Below, in pieces: positions 1-8,591 of a stretch of DNA of 43,714 bases (its first letter is position 1; each line of letters begins with the position of its first letter). The position numbers and the translations under genes are program-made. Under the pieces are notes generated by a model that saw nothing but the letters and a program-made list of their open reading frames with translations, made no database searches and was not told where the DNA came from. Source of the stretch: an uncultured Bacilli bacterium (lineage in GTDB: Bacteria; Bacillota_I; Bacilli_A; RF39; UBA660); the NCBI GenBank assembly GCA_947628565.1, contig CANRAH010000002.1:93525-137238 (forward strand). Reading direction: 5' to 3'.

Positions 1-2
1 TT

Positions 3-31
3 AAAAAAAAAGATTGAAAATAGATTCAATC
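3..31 (-). terminator. Rho-independent terminator after secG
   Basis: On the minus strand a 7-bp stem (GATTGAA / TTCAATC, loop TCTATT) is followed by nine T. It begins at the secG stop codon and should end the deoD-ymfF-ymfH-secG transcript or a secG-only transcript. Confidence 0.85.
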
Positions 32-236
32 ATAGTATTATACATAATATTAAGAAAGCACAACCTAAAATAGCTGTTAAATAAGTTATAAAAAGCTCTC
101 CGCCTCTTTCTTTTCTATTTTTAAATAAATCGTCATTACCACCAGAAATTATTGAAGATGCCCCTTCAGCTTTCCCACTTTGAAGTAATACGATAGCTAT
201 TAATAATATTGATATAATAATTAATAATGTCTTCAT
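30..236 (-). CDS. secG: Preprotein translocase subunit SecG
   Basis: Small subunit of the SecYEG channel in the cytoplasmic membrane. The 68-residue product has two hydrophobic segments (about residues 2-18 and 48-68) flanking the family signature LLQSGKAEGASS-ISGG in the cytosolic loop. A longer reading frame begins 30 bases upstream, but AGGAGG lies five bases before the ATG at 236, so the shorter start is chosen. It is the last gene of a minus-strand series and a terminator begins at its TGA stop, which also shows that TGA is a true stop here. In many Bacillota secG is followed by rnr and smpB; nothing beyond the terminator is visible here. Confidence 0.95.
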   Translation of the reverse strand: MKTLLIIISILLIAIVLLQSGKAEGASSIISGGNDDLFKNRKERGGELFITYLTAILGCAFLILCIIL

Positions 237-281
237 AAGACCTCCTAACAGTATATAATTTATCATAAAACATTGAATAAA

Positions 282-1556
282 TCAAGATTTATTTATAATA
301 TATGCAGTTTTATTACTTAAATCTATTTTACTTGTTATTTTTTTCAATGTATCAATATTTAGTTCATCTATTTTTTTATAATCATCAAGTATTACTTCAT
401 TATAATTCATTATATTACTAACTATTTTATTATTTATAGAATATATATTATCGCTTCTATATATACAATTTGATTTTTTAACTTTTTTCTTTCTTTCAAA
501 AGCTTCTTTTGGTACATCTAAATTAATTAATTCTTCTTCAATTAACTTAATGCATTCCTCAATATTTTCAGATTCAAATATTAAAATAACAAGAATATGT
601 TTATCTGTATTTACCAGTGTTATATCTATATTATTTGTAATTAAATCTAATTTTTTCAATTTTTCATTAAGCATAGATGTACTTCCTAATTTTATATCAA
701 ATAACATACTTAAATAACTTTTAACATCGTTAATATTCATCTTAAATTTTGAAGAATCAATTTTGTAACCAAGTCCTGCTTTTCTTACTTCTATATCCAT
801 TTTTACTTTTTCTAATTCCTTAAAAACTTTATTTGGTTCATCATATTCTTTTTCTTTTATCTTAAAATTTTCACCAAAATCTTTATTTTCTTGATTTATT
901 TTTATAAGATTAATGGTTTCTTTAGGATCAACATTACCAGTAATTACCAAGAACATATTAGATGGATGATAAAAAGTATTATAACAAACATATAAATCTT
1001 CTTTTGTTATTGAGTATACATCATCAATTGTTCCTGCTATTGGATACTTAATTGGATTAACACAAAATGAATTATATATTACACCATCGTAAATTTTAAA
1101 AAATGGCTCATCTTCATACATTTTTATTTCTTGTTCTATTATACCCTTTTCTTTTTCAACGTTTTCATCCGTAAAATAAGGTTCTTGAACATAATTAATC
1201 AAATAATTTAAATTATCCTCAAAAGAATTAGCTCCACTAAATAAATAAGTAGTTTTATAATTTGATGTATTTGCATTGGCATCACATCCACGTTCAGAGA
1301 AGAAAGTAAAAGGGTCAACACCATTTTTTTGTTCAAACATTTTATGCTCTAAAAAATGTGCAACACCAAGTGGTACCTTTATCATTTCTTTAGATCTTGA
1401 TTTTGAAAACTCCTTTACTGCTGAACCAAATTTAGTTGTAAATGTCGCATAAATACCATTAACATTATCCTTTGGGACTATATAAACTTGAAGTCCATTA
1501 TCCAAAACTTCGCTATATAGATCTAAATCTAATTTTTCTAATCTATTTTTCTTCAT
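282..1556 (-). CDS. M16 family zinc peptidase, YmfH-like
   Basis: Pitrilysin/insulinase-type metallopeptidase of 424 residues. The inverted zinc motif HxxEH is present as HFLEHK (residues about 67-72), and the distal glutamates lie in IIEQEIKMYEDEP about 72 residues later, so the catalytic half looks intact. The reading frame opens with an upstream GTG, but AAGGTGA lies just before the ATG at 1556, so that start is preferred. It overlaps the 3' end of the ymfF-like gene by 14 bases, which implies translational coupling. In Bacillus the ymfF-ymfH pair sits as here; by homology the two subunits form one peptidase. The natural substrate is unknown. Cytoplasmic: no signal peptide seen. Confidence 0.88.
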   Translation of the reverse strand: MKKNRLEKLDLDLYSEVLDNGLQVYIVPKDNVNGIYATFTTKFGSAVKEFSKSRSKEMIKVPLGVAHFLEHKMFEQKNGVDPFTFFSERGCDANANTSNYKTTYLFSGANSFEDNLNYLINYVQEPYFTDENVEKEKGIIEQEIKMYEDEPFFKIYDGVIYNSFCVNPIKYPIAGTIDDVYSITKEDLYVCYNTFYHPSNMFLVITGNVDPKETINLIKINQENKDFGENFKIKEKEYDEPNKVFKELEKVKMDIEVRKAGLGYKIDSSKFKMNINDVKSYLSMLFDIKLGSTSMLNEKLKKLDLITNNIDITLVNTDKHILVILIFESENIEECIKLIEEELINLDVPKEAFERKKKVKKSNCIYRSDNIYSINNKIVSNIMNYNEVILDDYKKIDELNIDTLKKITSKIDLSNKTAYIINKS

Positions 1557-2829
1557 CAGATTCACCTTCCAGTAAATATATTGTGTCTATATGTATTTTA
1601 TTTGCTAATTTTACTACATCCTCATGAGTTACTTTGTTTATTTTATTAAATCTATATTCTAAATCATCACTTTTTAAATACTCTATTCCAGCATATAAAC
1701 TAAGTAAGCTTTGAGGATTATCTTCTAATTCTTTTAAACTATTTACATAAGTGATTTTAGCTTTAATTATGTCATCATTTGAGAATTTATTTTTTCTCAT
1801 ATCATTCATTTCTTTTTTTATTAATTCGACAGTCTTTTTGAAATTTTTTTTATCTATTCCGGCATTTATTGTCAAAATACTATTTAAAGGTTGACTTACT
1901 GATGAAATAGTATAGCATAAACTATTTTTTTCTCTTACTGTTTTAAATAATTTTGAATCAGGTCCTCCACCTAAAATGTATGAATAAACATTAAGAACAT
2001 ATCTTAATTCAAAATCAGTCATTTTGCTTATTTTACAACCTATTACTAATTTACTTTGATTTATTTTTTGCTTTTCTTTTATAACTTTTGGAAAAAGTCT
2101 TGGCCTTTTAGGCATAACAAAATGAGATTCGGAAGGTTTCTTAAGTGTCTTTATTTTTGAAAAATTTTGTTCAATTATCCTCTTTATGTGACGTTCATTA
2201 ACATTTCCTATTACAAATATATCTATAATATCACTATTTAATATTGATATATAATATTTATATAAATTTTCACTATTAATCTTTTCTAAATCTTCTAAAT
2301 ATCCAAACCCTCTATATGAAATATATGAGTTTGGTTCCATATTCTCAAGCATTCTAATTCTACTGTAATTATCTAAATTTTCTCTACTTGCCATTATATT
2401 ATTTTTTAAATTGCTGAAAGCGATTTGAAAACTTTCCTCATTAAACTTTGTTCTATTGGATTTTCTTTCTATGTTAGGATTAAAAATTATATCTGCTAAA
2501 AAATTAATAGATTTATCGAGCATTCCTTTTTCTGTATACTCTTCATTTAAAAATGTTACATCAAAACCAATTATATTATATTTACCTGATAAATAACTTG
2601 TTCCACCATAATATAGTTCATATAATTCTTCAGTTTGAATTTCCATAAGTCTTTTGTTGGGGTAATTTAAAGTAGAATCACATAACATATTTATAATCAT
2701 ATTTCTTAGTGTAATTTCTTCTTTTTTTAATTTTCTTTTAAAATTAATTTTTACTGTCACTGTTTTAAATTTATTTGTCTTTATAATGTGCAAATTATAA
2801 GAATATGTGCTAGTCTTACTATATTTCAT
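1543..2829 (-). CDS. M16 family peptidase-like protein, YmfF-like (no zinc motif)
   Basis: A 428-residue member of the M16 family without any HxxEH motif, so it should not bind zinc. It keeps the C-terminal substrate-binding signature, with the Arg and Tyr pair in TVREKNSLCYTISS (about residues 298-311) after LGGGPDSKLF. Such inactive partners dimerise with an active M16 subunit, here the YmfH-like protein encoded just downstream with a 14-base overlap. AGAGGTGA stands six bases before the ATG. It follows deoD by 39 bases, probably in the same transcript. Assignment to the ymfF side rests on order and on the missing motif. Confidence 0.85.
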   Translation of the reverse strand: MKYSKTSTYSYNLHIIKTNKFKTVTVKINFKRKLKKEEITLRNMIINMLCDSTLNYPNKRLMEIQTEELYELYYGGTSYLSGKYNIIGFDVTFLNEEYTEKGMLDKSINFLADIIFNPNIERKSNRTKFNEESFQIAFSNLKNNIMASRENLDNYSRIRMLENMEPNSYISYRGFGYLEDLEKINSENLYKYYISILNSDIIDIFVIGNVNERHIKRIIEQNFSKIKTLKKPSESHFVMPKRPRLFPKVIKEKQKINQSKLVIGCKISKMTDFELRYVLNVYSYILGGGPDSKLFKTVREKNSLCYTISSVSQPLNSILTINAGIDKKNFKKTVELIKKEMNDMRKNKFSNDDIIKAKITYVNSLKELEDNPQSLLSLYAGIEYLKSDDLEYRFNKINKVTHEDVVKLANKIHIDTIYLLEGESDEEK

Positions 2830-2868
2830 TAAATCACCTCTTTTTTATTATATACATAAAAATATTTT

Positions 2869-3570
2869 TTATAAATTTACTGAAGTTTCTAAAGCTAATT
2901 TTATCATACTATTAAATGAATTTTGTCTTTCTTCTGCACTTGTTTCTTGTTTTGTAACTAAATTATCGGATATTGTAAGAATACAAGCTGCTCTTTTGTT
3001 TAATTTATGTGCATTGTAAAAAAGTGCAAAAGATTCCATCTCTGTACATAAACATTTTTTTTCATTATATAGCTCATCTATATCATCTTCAGAATAAAAA
3101 ACATCAGTTGAATGTACTCTTCCAATATTAAGTTTAAAATTCATAAAATCTGCAGTATCTTTTATTTTTTGGTTTAAATAATCATTTGATTTTATTATCT
3201 CTTCATCATATCCTTGTATCTTAGCATAACTTGAAAGAGAATAAGATTCACTAGCTAAAACTAAATCATATAAATTAATATCTTTAGAATAAGCTCCAGC
3301 TGAACCTATTCTAATAATATTTTCTACGTTATAAAATTTAAATAATTCATATGAATAAATTCCAATACTTGGCATTCCCATACCACTTGCCATAACTGTA
3401 ACTAATTTACCTTTATATGTTCCAGTATAAGCATACATTCCTCTAACTTCATTAACAAGATGTGCATCCTCAAGAAAATTTAAAGCTATATATTTAGCTC
3501 TCAATGGATCCCCTGGCATTAAAACTGTTTTTGCAATTTCACCTAATTTTGCTTCATTATGTGGTGTCAT
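2869..3570 (-). CDS. deoD: Purine-nucleoside phosphorylase DeoD
   Basis: Phosphorolysis of purine (deoxy)nucleosides to free base and (deoxy)ribose-1-phosphate, in nucleoside salvage. The 233-residue length fits the hexameric low-molecular-mass DeoD type. Visible signatures are the phosphate-binding MPGDPLRAKYIA near the N terminus, IRIGSAGAY, the ribose-binding TEMESFALF and the purine-binding ISDNLV with its catalytic Asp. AAGGAGGT precedes the ATG. It heads a minus-strand group with the two M16 genes. A pyrimidine nucleoside phosphorylase gene (4858-6132) lies upstream in a separate unit, so both arms of nucleoside salvage are close together. Confidence 0.95.
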   Translation of the reverse strand: MTPHNEAKLGEIAKTVLMPGDPLRAKYIALNFLEDAHLVNEVRGMYAYTGTYKGKLVTVMASGMGMPSIGIYSYELFKFYNVENIIRIGSAGAYSKDINLYDLVLASESYSLSSYAKIQGYDEEIIKSNDYLNQKIKDTADFMNFKLNIGRVHSTDVFYSEDDIDELYNEKKCLCTEMESFALFYNAHKLNKRAACILTISDNLVTKQETSAEERQNSFNSMIKLALETSVNL

Positions 3571-3630
3571 AATTACCTCCTTATAAAACTTACTTTTAAG
3601 TTTCTTACTTCATATTATAATATATTTTAG

Positions 3631-3672
3631 ATAAAAATAAAAGACCATTGATAATATTTAATATCAATAGTC
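3631..3672 (-). terminator. Terminator after yihY
   Basis: On the minus strand an 11-bp stem (GACTATTGATA with TATCAATGGTC, one G-U pair, 8-base loop) is followed by a T-rich stretch. It lies between the end of yihY and the start of deoD, so it separates the rpoZ-yihY unit from the deoD unit. Confidence 0.75.
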
Positions 3673-3744
3673 ATAGATAAATAAATTATCTTTTTGCCTT
3701 TTGTAGTCTAATGTATCCGGCAATTAGATACATTATTATTATTT

Positions 3745-4563
3745 TCAATCTTCAATTTTATATTCATAAGTTTTTACATTAATTGCTATTCCTATTACCA
3801 AAACATATGATATCAAATATGTCATAAGCATTAATATTGCTATATTTGATAAGCTACCATAAAATATATCATAATTTGAAAAATGCGTTGCCCAAAAAGA
3901 ATAAATTTGTATAACTATAATCCAACCTAATGTTGTAAATACCGCACCTCTTGTTGTATGTTTTGATAAAATTTTCCAATCTGGAGCTATAGTATATATC
4001 ATTTTTATATTGAAAAAAATAACAAATATAGCAAATGGCCATTTCAAAATTTTAAATAAATTATATATCAAATTCACTAAATTTTTATCTTGAACTTCCC
4101 TTAAAATAAAGCTTAATAAATGATTACCAAAAGCTACAAACACTAACATAAATATTAAAAGTAAAACAATTAAAATTGTTATAAATATAGCCTTAATTCT
4201 TCTTTTTATATAATCCGAATTTGGAAATCCATATAAATTATTACTTGCAAGAATTATAGCATGAGCTCCATTACTTGCCAAAAAAAAGCCAATTATCATA
4301 AAAATTACAATATTACTATCAAAGCCTTTTCCAGCTATTACAGATTCTAACGTTTTAGCAACGCCTGATGGAAGAGCAACGTTTAAAGCATCTATTATTG
4401 TATCTATATTAATTGAAAATTTTGATGCAATAGCGCCAATTAAAGTTAAAATTGGAAATATAGAAAGTAATAAAAAGAAAGCCAAATTTCCAGGCAAATA
4501 AGCCATATTAGGGCTAACAATTATTTCAAATAATTTTTTTAAATATCTTTTAAACCTATTCAT
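3745..4563 (-). CDS. YihY/BrkB family inner membrane protein
   Basis: Integral membrane protein of 272 residues from the YihY/BrkB (once called RNase BN) family; its transport role is not established. About six hydrophobic segments can be seen: residues near 20-45, 85-105, 120-148, 165-187, 200-225 and 237-262. Family features include the early SPNMAYLPGNLAFFLLLSIFP stretch and FFLASNGAHAI. The start follows AGTAGGAAA and comes seven bases after rpoZ, so it is probably co-transcribed with rpoZ. It ends with TGA and then TAA. Naming it a ribonuclease would be wrong; that old label has been withdrawn for the family. Confidence 0.9.
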   Translation of the reverse strand: MNRFKRYLKKLFEIIVSPNMAYLPGNLAFFLLLSIFPILTLIGAIASKFSINIDTIIDALNVALPSGVAKTLESVIAGKGFDSNIVIFMIIGFFLASNGAHAIILASNNLYGFPNSDYIKRRIKAIFITILIVLLLIFMLVFVAFGNHLLSFILREVQDKNLVNLIYNLFKILKWPFAIFVIFFNIKMIYTIAPDWKILSKHTTRGAVFTTLGWIIVIQIYSFWATHFSNYDIFYGSLSNIAILMLMTYLISYVLVIGIAINVKTYEYKIED

Positions 4564-4570
4564 AAATTTC

Positions 4571-4765
4571 CTACTTTTCTTTAATATGTATTAGCCCCTT
4601 TGAAATCTCTTCTAATGCTTTACCAATATTTTTTTGTGATTTATAATTATTTAATTGATAATAATTTTTTTCTTCCATTTCTTTACATCTTTTTGATATT
4701 ATGTTGACAAGCAAAAATTTTGATCCCACTTGATTTAGCAATTTATCTATTGAAGGGTATATCAT
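4571..4765 (-). CDS. rpoZ: DNA-directed RNA polymerase omega subunit
   Basis: Small RNA polymerase subunit that helps beta-prime fold and join the core. The 64-residue product shows the family pattern: an N-terminal YPSIDKLL, then SKFLLVNIISKRCKEM (the conserved K-L-V-x(4)-R helix), and a later KNIGKALEEISKG helix. A strong AGGAGGCGATAAG precedes the ATG. The usual partner gmk is not next to it; instead pdp lies upstream behind a 92-base gap with a likely promoter, and yihY follows. Short for the family, but Bacillota omegas of 60-70 residues are normal. Confidence 0.88.
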   Translation of the reverse strand: MIYPSIDKLLNQVGSKFLLVNIISKRCKEMEEKNYYQLNNYKSQKNIGKALEEISKGLIHIKEK

Positions 4766-4797
4766 CTTATCGCCTCCTGATCTATCTTTCTATTATT

Positions 4798-4826
4798 AGA
4801 ATATACCAAATAAATATTTTATTCAA
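4798..4826 (-). promoter_or_regulatory. Candidate sigma-A promoter for rpoZ-yihY
   Basis: Minus strand: TTGAAT, a 17-bp spacer and TATTCT, with the start codon about 33 bases after the -10 box. Both boxes match consensus in four or five positions. In such AT-rich DNA this is suggestive only. Confidence 0.4.
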
Positions 4827-4857
4827 GAAGATTGTGTTAATTTGACATTTTTTTACA

Positions 4858-6132
4858 CTATTTAATTATATCAAGAATAAGTTCATTTTTACCTTTATTT
4901 ATTTTTTCTATTTCAAAACACTCCAAAGCCAAAGACATATCAATATCTTTATCACCCAAATATAATTTTAAAAGTTCTTCATCTTTTTCTACATAATCGC
5001 CGACTTTTTTGTTTAAAACAATTCCAACCTCATAATCAATTTTATCATCTAAAGTTTGTCTTCCGGCACCTAATAACTTAGCTAATTCGCCAAGTTTTAA
5101 TGCATCGATTTTATTTATATATCCACTCTTATTACTTTTTACACTTACTATTTTATTTGAAACTTTTAATGAATTAATATCTCCACCTTGCATATCGACA
5201 AACTCTAAAAATTTTTGATAAGCCTTACCATTTTCTAAATTATTTTCAAGTTTTTCTTTTGCTTCTTCTATTGAAATTCTTTCTACTTTTTCTAATACAA
5301 TAGAAGAAAGAGTCAAAACAACATCAACCAAATCTTTTGGACCTTTTCCTTTCAAAGTTTCAATTGCTTCTTCTACCTCAAGTGAATTACCTATATTATA
5401 TCCTAAAGGTTCATCCATATTAGTAATAATACAAATTATTGTTTTATTATAATGTTTACCTATTTTTATCATTAAATTTGATAATTCCTTAGCACTCTTT
5501 AAATCTTTTAAAAGTGCACCACTTCCTACTTTTACATCAATTATTATTATATCAGCAGCGCTTGCAATTTTTTTAGACATTATACTAGATGCAATAAGTG
5601 GGATAGATGATACTGTACCAGTTACATCGCGAAGTGCATATATTTTTTTATCTGCTGGCACCAAATTACCAGACTGGCTTATTATTGCTATATTTATATC
5701 ATTTACTTGTTTTATAAATTGTTCTTTACTTAAATTTGTATTAAAACCTTTTATAGATTCCAATTTATCTATAGTTCCACCAGTATGTCCAAGCCCCTTA
5801 CCACTCATCTTTGCAATTTTAATGCCAAGTGATGCAAGCAAAGGACCTAAAACTAGTGTTACTTTATCTCCTACTCCACCAGTTGAATGTTTATCAACGA
5901 TTATACCATTAATTTCTTTTAATGATAAAATATCACCACTTTTAAGCATTACATCTGTCAAATTAATTGTTTCTTCATCAGTCATTCCGTTTAACACTAT
6001 AGCCATCAAAAGTGAACTTATTTGATAATCCTTAATACTACCATCTAAATAACCATTTATAGAATATTCAATTTCATCCTTTGAAAGTTCCTTATTTAAT
6101 CTTTTTTTATCTATTATATCTACTATATTCAT
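4858..6132 (-). CDS. pdp: Pyrimidine-nucleoside phosphorylase
   Basis: Converts uridine, thymidine or deoxyuridine plus phosphate to base and (deoxy)ribose-1-phosphate. The 424-residue chain carries the family signature KMSGKGLGHTGGTIDKLES (about residues 108-126), the phosphate loop DKHSTGGVGDK (about 81-91) and the substrate-contacting YALRDVTGTV and SSIMSKKIA (about 166-188). The C-terminal third (VVSVKSNKSGYINKID onward) is the alpha/beta domain found in Pdp/DeoA. The start has only a modest ribosome-binding site. I call it pdp rather than deoA because this is the usual Bacillota form, but sequence alone does not settle uridine versus thymidine preference. Confidence 0.93.
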   Translation of the reverse strand: MNIVDIIDKKRLNKELSKDEIEYSINGYLDGSIKDYQISSLLMAIVLNGMTDEETINLTDVMLKSGDILSLKEINGIIVDKHSTGGVGDKVTLVLGPLLASLGIKIAKMSGKGLGHTGGTIDKLESIKGFNTNLSKEQFIKQVNDINIAIISQSGNLVPADKKIYALRDVTGTVSSIPLIASSIMSKKIASAADIIIIDVKVGSGALLKDLKSAKELSNLMIKIGKHYNKTIICIITNMDEPLGYNIGNSLEVEEAIETLKGKGPKDLVDVVLTLSSIVLEKVERISIEEAKEKLENNLENGKAYQKFLEFVDMQGGDINSLKVSNKIVSVKSNKSGYINKIDALKLGELAKLLGAGRQTLDDKIDYEVGIVLNKKVGDYVEKDEELLKLYLGDKDIDMSLALECFEIEKINKGKNELILDIIK

Positions 6133-6180
6133 ATAATCACCTATTTAATTATACCATAAAATATTAAAAGAAAACAGATA

Positions 6181-6507
6181 TTATTCTGCTTTCTTACTAG
6201 ATAAAAACGTTACTCTTTCGGCTATCACTTCAACAAATTGTTTATGGGTTTGATCTTCAAGTTCTACACTTCTAGTTTGAATTCTACCTTTTATGCCTAC
6301 TAAATCACCTTTTTTACAATATTCTTTTGTACTTTCAGCAACTCCTTTCCATAAAACGCAAGAAATAAAATCAGTATCATATTCGCCGTTAGAATTTTTA
6401 AATGGTCGTGGTACTGCTAAAGTTATGTTACTGACCTTGCCCTTATCAGTATCTTTAACTTCTGGTTCTTGAACTATTCTTCCAACCAAAACCGCTTGAT
6501 TAAGCAC
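6181..6507 (-). CDS. ssb: Single-stranded DNA-binding protein, short SsbB-like form
   Basis: OB-fold protein binding ssDNA in replication or recombination. The 108-residue product shows LNQAVLVGRIVQEPEVK at the N terminus, the central DFISCVLWKGVAEST strand pair and KGDLVGIKGRIQTRS. The start is GTG at 6507: AAGGAGGT stands eight bases upstream, and an ATG further upstream at 6528 would place the Shine-Dalgarno inside the coding region. The chain ends at SSKKAE directly after the OB fold. It lacks the acidic DDDxPF tail that recruits partner proteins in full-length SSB, so it resembles the short second SSB (SsbB) of Bacillus. A full-length main SSB is expected elsewhere. Confidence 0.9.
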   Translation of the reverse strand: MLNQAVLVGRIVQEPEVKDTDKGKVSNITLAVPRPFKNSNGEYDTDFISCVLWKGVAESTKEYCKKGDLVGIKGRIQTRSVELEDQTHKQFVEVIAERVTFLSSKKAE

Positions 6508-6670
6508 AAATTTTACCTCCTTTCGCATTCATAATAACACGCACAAAATATAGAATCAAATATACATTATTTAATTTTTACAAGCAATAATAAACTTAAA
6601 ATAAAATTTTACTTTCAAAAATTATCTTTTTGTTTCTTCTTAATATACACTTTATTAAAAATTAGTAAAT

Positions 6671-6698
6671 TAAAAAAAAATACATAAAAATGTATTTT
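6671..6698 (-). terminator. Terminator after sufB
   Basis: Minus strand: 9-bp stem AAAATACAT / ATGTATTTT with a four-T loop and a run of nine T including the stem end. It overlaps the sufB stop codon. Confidence 0.8.
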
Positions 6699-8004
6699 AA
6701 AAATAATTTTTTAAAAGTTGATTTAATTCAACCGCATATTCCATAGGTAATTCTTCTCTAAATTTATCGATAAAGCCCATAATTAAAAGTTCCTTAGCTT
6801 TATCCATAGTAAGCCCTCTTGACATTAAATAAAATAACTTTTCACGACTTATTTTGGATACAGTTGCTTCATGGTTTATATTTGATGATTGATTGTTTAC
6901 TATATTTATTGGTATAGTATCACTTCTTGAAATATCGTCCAATATAATTGTATCACATTTAACAATACTTTTTGAGTTGGTTGCATCTTTTGTTATTTTA
7001 ACTGTTCCTCTATATGTTGCATCTCCACCATTTAAGGCTATTGACTTACTAATTATTTCACTTTTCGTATTTTTAGCTAAATGAATCATTTTAGCACCAG
7101 CATCTTGAATTTGACCTTCGGTTGCCACTGCAATAGATATACATCTTCCTTTAGCTCCTTCACCATTTAATATACAACTTGGATATTTCATATTTACTTT
7201 TGAACCGATATTTCCATCAATCCACTCCATTAATCCACCTTTTTCAACTATGGATCTTTTAGTTACTAAATTATACACATTATTAGACCAATTTTGAATT
7301 GTTGTATATCTACATTTTGAATTTTCACCTACATATATTTCGACCACAGCTGCATGAAGAGAATCTTCAATATATGTTGGCGCTGTACATCCTTCTATAT
7401 AATGCAATGATGAATTTTTATCTACTACAATTATTGTTCTTTCAAATTGCCCCATATTTACACTATTTATTCTAAAATAACTTTGTAAAGGTCTATCTAA
7501 TTCTGTGTTAGGTGGAATATATATAAATGTTCCTCCACTCCATACAGCTCCATTTAAAGCTGTATATTTATTTTCGTCATATTTAACTAATTTATTAAAA
7601 TATTTTTTAAATAACTCTGGATATTTTTTTAATGCTGTATCTGTATCACAAAAAATAACATTTTTATCTGTTAATTCCTTAATCATATTATGATATATGG
7701 ATTCACTTTCGTATTGAGCACCTATTCCAGCTAAATATTTTTGTTCAGCCTCTATTATACCAAGCTTATTAAATGTATCCTTAACTTCTTTTGGCACTTT
7801 TTCCCAATCATTTTCATTTTTACCAACTTTTTTATAATAAGTTATATCATCAAAATTAATTTTTAATTCAGGTCCAAAATTTGGGTTAGGTAACTCCTTA
7901 AATTTTAAATAAGAATTAATTCTAAAATCCCTCATCCATTTTGGTTCATCTTTTATTTTTGAAATTTCTATAACTTTTGACTTACTAATTCCTTTTTTGT
8001 TCAT
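6697..8004 (-). CDS. sufB: Fe-S cluster assembly scaffold protein SufB
   Basis: SUF-pathway scaffold that, with SufC ATPase and SufD, receives sulfur and builds Fe-S clusters. The 435-residue protein has the typical SufB core: GTFIYIPPNTELDRPLQSYF, the beta-helix stretch around HYIEGCTAPTY, YTTIQNWSNNVYNL, and the C-terminal MSRGLTMDKAKELLIMGF with the conserved SRG. A frame-open GTG lies at 8013, but AGGTGA sits six bases before the ATG at 8004, so that ATG is chosen. It follows sufU by 58 bases, matching the end of the sufCDSUB operon, but sufC, sufD and sufS are not in the window. Confidence 0.95.
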   Translation of the reverse strand: MNKKGISKSKVIEISKIKDEPKWMRDFRINSYLKFKELPNPNFGPELKINFDDITYYKKVGKNENDWEKVPKEVKDTFNKLGIIEAEQKYLAGIGAQYESESIYHNMIKELTDKNVIFCDTDTALKKYPELFKKYFNKLVKYDENKYTALNGAVWSGGTFIYIPPNTELDRPLQSYFRINSVNMGQFERTIIVVDKNSSLHYIEGCTAPTYIEDSLHAAVVEIYVGENSKCRYTTIQNWSNNVYNLVTKRSIVEKGGLMEWIDGNIGSKVNMKYPSCILNGEGAKGRCISIAVATEGQIQDAGAKMIHLAKNTKSEIISKSIALNGGDATYRGTVKITKDATNSKSIVKCDTIILDDISRSDTIPINIVNNQSSNINHEATVSKISREKLFYLMSRGLTMDKAKELLIMGFIDKFREELPMEYAVELNQLLKNYF

Positions 8005-8051
8005 GATGCTCACCTAATAGTATTATACTAAATATTTTAAAAAATAAAAAG

Positions 8052-8078
8052 AAAAAAAGGAATTATTTACCTTTTTTT
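8052..8078 (-). terminator. AT-rich hairpin between sufU and sufB
   Basis: Minus strand: A-run plus GG pairing with CC plus T-run, nine bp, 9-base loop containing the sufU stop codon, then a T-rich tract. It may act as a weak or partial terminator that lowers sufB relative to sufU. With only two G-C pairs it could also be chance. Confidence 0.4.
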
Positions 8079-8500
8079 TTAGTCAATACGTCTTTAATTC
8101 CAACCCAAGTAAGTAATGCACAATTTTTTCTATTAGGTTGTTTTGATATATCATCATAACAAACAGCTTCATTAAGTATTTCTTTATCATATTCTTTTTC
8201 ATTTATCATATTTTCAAAATTATCTATTATTTTTAATGCTTCATTAACACTTTTACCTATTAAGTTGCTTATCATTATTGAGGTCGAACTTGTACATATT
8301 GCACATGCCTCACCATCAAATCTAATATCTTTTATAATATCTTTTTCTATTTTAATTTGTAAGTCTATTTGATCTATACAACTTTTACTATTAGTATTAA
8401 TAGATTCATATGAATTATCATTTAATAATCCTCTATTTTTAGGATTTTGATAATTTTCAAGTATTATTGCTCTTTTTAACTCTTTTTCCATAATCATCAC
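8063..8500 (-). CDS. sufU: SufU-type Fe-S assembly sulfurtransferase
   Basis: Zinc-bound partner of cysteine desulfurase SufS that passes sulfur to SufB in Gram-positive bacteria. The 145-residue protein retains the cysteines expected of SufU: SCIDQIDL (the Cys-x-Asp pair, with Ile replacing the usual Gly), EACAICTSSTSIM (second Cys) and RKNCALLTW (third Cys). GTG ATG ATT ATG gives three close starts and no clear Shine-Dalgarno, so the N terminus is uncertain by up to three residues. It is divergent from spoVS, which starts 92 bases away. No sufS or sufC lies upstream, although those genes normally precede sufU. Confidence 0.9.
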   Translation of the reverse strand: MMIMEKELKRAIILENYQNPKNRGLLNDNSYESINTNSKSCIDQIDLQIKIEKDIIKDIRFDGEACAICTSSTSIMISNLIGKSVNEALKIIDNFENMINEKEYDKEILNEAVCYDDISKQPNRKNCALLTWVGIKDVLTKKKGK

Positions 8501-8534
8501 AAATATATTATATTATAATTATTTTTAAATTGCA

Positions 8535-8563
8535 ATTGGAATTTTTTTAATTATAGTGAATAT
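8535..8563 (+). promoter_or_regulatory. Sigma-H-like promoter of spoVS
   Basis: ATTGGAATT, an 11-bp spacer, then AGTGAATAT. Compared with the Bacillus sigma-H consensus (RnAGGAwww, 11-12 bp, RnnGAATww) only the A before GGA differs. It ends 28 bases before the spoVS start codon. Bacillus spoVS is known to be under sigma-H control. Confidence 0.5.
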
Positions 8564-8591
8564 ATTTTAAGTATAGAAAGGATGAATAATC

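Noticed and set aside
3586-3603. AAACTTA / TAAGTTT hairpin upstream of deoD
   Set aside because: Short and AT-only; could be chance in this composition. No known riboswitch pattern seen.
3709-3735. 9-bp inverted repeat TAATGTATC / GATACATTA after yihY, with a 15-codon frame MYLIAGYIRLQKAKR across it
   Set aside because: No U-run for a terminator, no ribosome-binding site for the peptide; a better terminator follows at 3631-3672.
8022-8027. TATAAT on the minus strand as a sufB promoter
   Set aside because: No fitting -35 box, and the start point would fall on the Shine-Dalgarno.
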